From: Solirubrobacteraceae bacterium | GTDB taxonomy: Bacteria; Actinomycetota; Thermoleophilia; Solirubrobacterales; Solirubrobacteraceae | Direction: 5' to 3' | NCBI GenBank assembly: GCA_017882405.1 | Contig: JADGPO010000100.1 | Coordinates: forward strand, 1 to 17,273 | Length of the DNA stretch: 17,273 nt | Shown: positions 14,010 to 17,273 of the stretch, piece after piece | Layout of the letters: each line of letters starts with the position of its first letter | Position numbering within the stretch: the first letter of the stretch is position 1 | Notes under the pieces: generated by a model | The model's input: only the letters and a program-made list of their open reading frames with translations | Told to the model about the DNA's origin: nothing | Database searches by the model: none | Translations under genes and position numbers: made by a program

Positions 14010-14085
14010 GTGTTCCTCGGCTCATCGCCCCCGCGACGTGATCCGCTACGCCCCGTGCCCGGTCGTCGTCGCTCGGCATCCTTGA
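14010..14085 (+). pseudogene. Universal stress protein (UspA) C-terminal remnant
   Basis: The codons from 14032 to the TGA at 14083-14085 read PRDVIRYAPCPVVVARHP, a close match to the conserved end of UspA domains (S-R-x-V-x-x-x-A-P-C-P-V-x-V-V). Immediately upstream in the next frame is VFLGSS, the piece expected just before it, so one frameshift separates them. The ATP-binding front of the domain is not present before it. It is a non-functional scrap 3' of the HxlR gene. Confidence 0.6.
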
Positions 14086-14244
14086 TCAAAGCTCGAAACG
14101 CGGCCAAAAGCGGCACTGGAAATCGCTTGACCGCAGTAGTAGCGTGCCGCTCCACTTGACAGGGTGCCCGCTGGCTGGGACCGCGCGGGACAGGACACAG
14201 GCTGGGCGGAGCGGATGTCTGCCGCCTCAGCAGATAGGGGAATC
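14086..14244 (+). promoter_or_regulatory. Upstream region of the secreted protease
   Basis: A 159-bp non-coding stretch, somewhat richer in A/T at its start. TTGACA occurs at 14156-14161 and TTGACC at 14127-14132, but I find no good -10 at 16-18 bp from either. AGGGGA at 14236-14241 is the ribosome site for ATG 14245. No riboswitch family was recognised. Confidence 0.35.
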
Positions 14245-17200
14245 ATGCGAGCGCGTTCTGAAGGCGTGAGTTCGAAGCTGCGTACACCCCGGGGGATCGC
14301 GTCGCTCCTCGCGGCGGCCGTGTCGGTCGCGGCGGTGCTGGGGTCGATGGCGGTCTCGGCCTCGGCCAATCCGCGTGGTCGCACGTCCGTCACGCTCTCG
14401 CCGAAGCTCAAGGCGCAGCCGTCCAAGCGCGCCGAGCAGCACGTGATCGTGATCCTCAAGGGCCAGATCAGAGCAGCCCGCGTGGGCAGCCGGTCAGCCG
14501 CCGCGCGGGTGGCGGCGATCAGGACCGCACAGGCGCCGCTCGTGCGCCAGCTGCGGTCGGTGCACGCCACCCACATCAAGAGCTTCCAGCTCCTCAATGC
14601 CATGTCCGCCACGGTGTCCAAGGCCGAGCGGGCCGCGCTTGCCGGCAACCCGAACGTCGCGAAGGTGATCCCCGACGTGACGATCAAGGGAACGTCCCCG
14701 TCAGCGCTACCGGGCGGGGCGCTCAACTCATCGGCGCGACGCTCGCGAGCGACGGCGCCGCCGGCCGCCAACGTCATCCCCGGCGCCTGCGGTCCCAACG
14801 GCAAGGTGCTGCTCGACCCCGAGGGCCTGGCGTCCACCAACACGGCCTCCGACAACCCCAACCAGCCGACCGCCCGTTCACTCGGCATCACCGGCGCGGG
14901 AGTGAAGGTCGCTTACATCGCCGATGGGATCGACACGAGCAACGTCAACTTCATCCGTGCCGACGGAAAGTCGGCGTTCGACCCGTCCACGGGCGGCGAC
15001 TACCAGGACTTCACCGGCGAAGGGCCCAATGCGCCGACGGCCGGCGGTGAGGCGTTCCTCGACGCCAACGCGATCGCCGGTCAGGGTCTGCACACGTACA
15101 ACGTCGAGAGCTTCGGCGCCCAGCCGGACCCCTCGGCCTGCAACGTGCGCATCGAAGGCGTCGCCCCGGGAGCGAGCCTGGTCGGGCTCAAGGTGTTCGC
15201 CGAGAACAACTCCACGACGGAGTCCAACTTCCTCCAGGCCGTCAACTACGCCGTGGAAACCGATCACGTCAACGTGATCAACGAGTCGTTCGGCTCCAAC
15301 CCATTCCCGGACGTGACCGCCCTGGACGCCACCAACCAGTTCAACGACGCCGCAGTGGCGGCAGGCGTCACCGTCAGTGTCTCGTCCGGTGACGCCGGGC
15401 CGTTCAACACGATCGGATCGCCGGCCACGGACCCCAACGTGATCTCGGCCGGCGGGTCGACCAACTTCCGCTTCTACGCCCAGACCAACTACGCGGCGGC
15501 GCGGTACTTCGCCACGAGCGGCTGGCTGAACGACAACATCAGCTCGCTGAGCTCGAGCGGGTTCGACGAGACGGGCCGCACCCTCGATCTCATCGCTCCC
15601 GGGGACGGGAGCTTTGCCTCCTGTACCCCGACCGCGCAGTACGCCGACTGCACCAATTTCGTCGGCAACCCCTCGGACGTCGAGCGCAGCGGCGGTACGA
15701 GTCAATCCTCGCCATTCGTCGCCGCCGCGGCGGCGCTCGTCATCCAGGCCTACGAGGAGACCCATGCGGGCGCTGCGCCCAGCCCGGTGCTGATCAAGCA
15801 GATCCTCGTCAGCACCGCGACCGATCTCGGCTCTCCCGCCGACGAGCAGGGCGCGGGCCTGCTGGACACCTACAAGGCCGTCGAGCTGGCCAAGTCGTAT
15901 GGAACGTCCAAGCCGACCGGCAACACCCTCACCACCTCCGAGACCCAGCTCAACGCGGTCGGCTCTCCGGGCGCATCGCAGCACTGGCAGTTCACGGTCT
16001 CCAACGAGGGCAGCGACACGCAGACGGTCAACCTCGCCGGACGGACGTTCGGGCCCGACCAGAACGTGCAGACGGGCAGCGTCACGCTGAGCGACGCCTC
16101 GAGCCCGAAGTTCCCGGACTTCGCGGGCACCAGCGACAACTACCAGACGTTCCACTTCCACGCGCCTGCGGGCGCCGACCGGCTCGATGCCTCGCTCGCC
16201 TGGCCGGTGGACCAGTCCAACTGCAACGTCAACTTCTGCACGACGGGGCTCAACTCCCGCGTGCGGTTGATCCTGATCGACCCGAACGGCAAGTTCGCCG
16301 CCCATTCGCTGCCCCAGGGCCCGGCGAGCTACGGCGAGGCCGAGGTGGAATCGCCGGCTGCCGGCACCTGGACCGGAGTCATCTTCGGCAACGTCGCCTC
16401 CGTCGGCGGCACCAACGGTGTGGTCCCATGGCGCGTGGCGACCGAGCAGCACGTCCCGTTCGGCTCAGTGTCCCCGAGCACGCTGACGCTGTCGCCCGGC
16501 CAGTCCTCGACGGTCAACGTGAGCGCGAACGATCCGTCGTCTCCCGGCGACAGCTCGGGCTCGATCGTGCTCAACCCGACCTCCGGCGGAACCACGTCGA
16601 TTCCGGTCACGCTACGCAGCCTCGTCGACCCGGCGTCCGGGGGGGCCTTTTCCGGCACGCTGACGGGCGGAAACGGCCGCCCGCTCGGCCAGGGCCAGCA
16701 GCAGTACTACGAGTTCGACGTGAGGCCGGGCGTGCGCGACATCCGGGCCAATGTGTCGTTCGCCAACGATCCGTCAGACCCCGTCGGCGAGTATCTCGTC
16801 AGCCCCGACGGCGACACGGTCGGTTACGGACAGAACTCGGTGCAGGGCAAGAAGGGCACCTCGTTGTCGGCCTATACGCTCAACCCGGGTCCCGGGCGCT
16901 GGACGCTGATCGTCGACTTCTCCGGGGCCCAGAACGGCAGCGAGATCTCGCAGCCCTTCCACGGGGACATCAGCTTCAACACGGTTCGCGTCCATGCGTC
17001 CGGCGTCCCCCACGGCCGCGGCCGCGCGTTGCGGGCAGGCCAGCCGGTGACCGTCCCGGTGGCGATCACCAACACGGGCGTCGCGCCGGAGGACTTCTTC
17101 ATCGATCCCCGGCTCAACCAGACCCAGTCGGTGACCCTTGCCCCGCAGGATTCCCCCACGGTGAAGCTGCCGCTTGCCGCGCCGCTGTTGCCGCCGGTGT

Positions 17201-17273
17201 GGCTCGTCCCGACCCAGACATCGGCGATCCGGACCGCGCAGACGTCGAGCGTGCCGGCGATGTTCGACGTCGC
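14245..17273 (+). CDS. Secreted subtilase-like (S8/S53 superfamily) serine peptidase, 3' end outside window
   Basis: More than 1009 residues, open to the window end. Residues 1-41 form a signal peptide: basic start, hydrophobic [17 protein letters not shown], cleavage after ASA. Residues about 64-150 look like an inhibitor-I9-type propeptide ([11 protein letters not shown] ... [11 protein letters not shown]). The peptidase domain runs from about 213 to 540: [11 protein letters not shown] (Asp227), [55 protein letters not shown] (Asp383), [10 protein letters not shown] and [17 protein letters not shown] with the nucleophile Ser486. The canonical Asp, His and oxyanion Asn of subtilisins are all replaced at their usual places. 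The C-terminal part carries several beta-rich repeats ([40 protein letters not shown]) like Fn3/Ig-type domains. ATG 14245 has AGGGGA upstream. Likely exported and self-processed; whether it is an active peptidase is open. Confidence 0.85.
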   Translation, partial: MRARSEGVSSKLRTPRGIASLLAAAVSVAAVLGSMAVSASANPRGRTSVTLSPKLKAQPSKRAEQHVIVILKGQIRAARVGSRSAAARVAAIRTAQAPLVRQLRSVHATHIKSFQLLNAMSATVSKAERAALAGNPNVAKVIPDVTIKGTSPSALPGGALNSSARRSRATAPPAANVIPGACGPNGKVLLDPEGLASTNTASDNPNQPTARSLGITGAGVKVAYIADGIDTSNVNFIRADGKSAFDPSTGGDYQDFTGEGPNAPTAGGEAFLDANAIAGQGLHTYNVESFGAQPDPSACNVRIEGVAPGASLVGLKVFAENNSTTESNFLQAVNYAVETDHVNVINESFGSNPFPDVTALDATNQFNDAAVAAGVTVSVSSGDAGPFNTIGSPATDPNVISAGGSTNFRFYAQTNYAAARYFATSGWLNDNISSLSSSGFDETGRTLDLIAPGDGSFASCTPTAQYADCTNFVGNPSDVERSGGTSQSSPFVAAAAALVIQAYEETHAGAAPSPVLIKQILVSTATDLGSPADEQGAGLLDTYKAVELAKSYGTSKPTGNTLTTSETQLNAVGSPGASQHWQFTVSNEGSDTQTVNLAGRTFGPDQNVQTGSVTLSDASSPKFPDFAGTSDNYQTFHFHAPAGADRLDASLAWPVDQSNCNVNFCTTGLNSRVRLILIDPNGKFAAHSLPQGPASYGEAEVESPAAGTWTGVIFGNVASVGGTNGVVPWRVATEQHVPFGSVSPSTLTLSPGQSSTVNVSANDPSSPGDSSGSIVLNPTSGGTTSIPVTLRSLVDPASGGAFSGTLTGGNGRPLGQGQQQYYEFDVRPGVRDIRANVSFANDPSDPVGEYLVSPDGDTVGYGQNSVQGKKGTSLSAYTLNPGPGRWTLIVDFSGAQNGSEISQPFHGDISFNTVRVHASGVPHGRGRALRAGQPVTVPVAITNTGVAPEDFFIDPRLNQTQSVTLAPQDSPTVKLPLAAPLLPPVWLVPTQTSAIRTAQTSSVPAMFDV

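Noticed and set aside
14156..14161. TTGACA upstream of the protease as a -35 element
   Set aside because: No acceptable -10 hexamer follows at 16-18 bp, so it is mentioned only as part of the upstream region.
14878..16452. Long minus-strand open frame opposite the protease gene
   Set aside because: It mirrors the codon pattern of the plus-strand protease, has repetitive Arg/Val/Gly-rich composition and no family motifs.
1..17273. CRISPR arrays, insertion sequences, tRNA or rRNA genes
   Set aside because: No regularly spaced repeats, transposase motifs, terminal inverted repeats or cloverleaf-like segments were seen by eye.

Overview
This is a high-GC window with dense, short-spaced genes. 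The enzyme set (acyl-CoA dehydrogenase, dienoyl-CoA reductase, luciferase-like oxidoreductase), several probably leaderless genes and a secreted S8-like protease of a type I associate with Solirubrobacterales suggest an actinobacterium, probably Thermoleophilia. That placement is inference; there is no rRNA or tRNA to anchor it.

Layout. (1) 1-4163, plus strand: five genes joined by stop/start overlaps: the tail of an acyl-CoA dehydrogenase, a FadH-type 2,4-dienoyl-CoA reductase, a luciferase-like flavin/F420 oxidoreductase, a small S4 RNA-binding protein and a nucleoside 2-deoxyribosyltransferase-like protein. (2) 4146-6382: a stand-alone, rather divergent UMP kinase (minus) divergent from a ClC chloride channel/transporter (plus). 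(3) 6390-7540: a sigma-70 family factor (minus) with unusual promoter-contact residues, a terminator, and a palindrome over its likely promoter. (4) 7694-8629: a LysR regulator (minus). (5) 8785-12000: an eroded zone. It holds a MarR remnant, an amidohydrolase and a MaoC hydratase that are translationally coupled, an MFS transporter broken by a one-base frameshift, an unassigned C-terminal scrap and an internally deleted TetR remnant. (6) 11966-13974: a DHA2-type drug exporter divergent from an HxlR regulator, with an inverted repeat in the 50-bp gap. (7) 14010-14085: the tail of a universal stress protein. (8) 14245 to the end: a large secreted subtilase-like protein whose canonical Asp and His are displaced or replaced while the nucleophile Ser is kept.

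How they may work together. The first cluster and the MaoC-amidohydrolase pair both point to catabolism of CoA-linked or unsaturated acids. HxlR with DHA2 looks like a self-contained efflux switch. The broken MFS, MarR, TetR and UspA pieces show ongoing gene loss in the middle of the window. The most unusual items are the protease active site, the sigma factor's altered DNA-contact residues with the palindrome at its promoter, and a recurring -10-like hexamer 6-8 nt before start codons. I do not see a clearly new multi-gene defence or mobile system, an insertion sequence or a CRISPR array.
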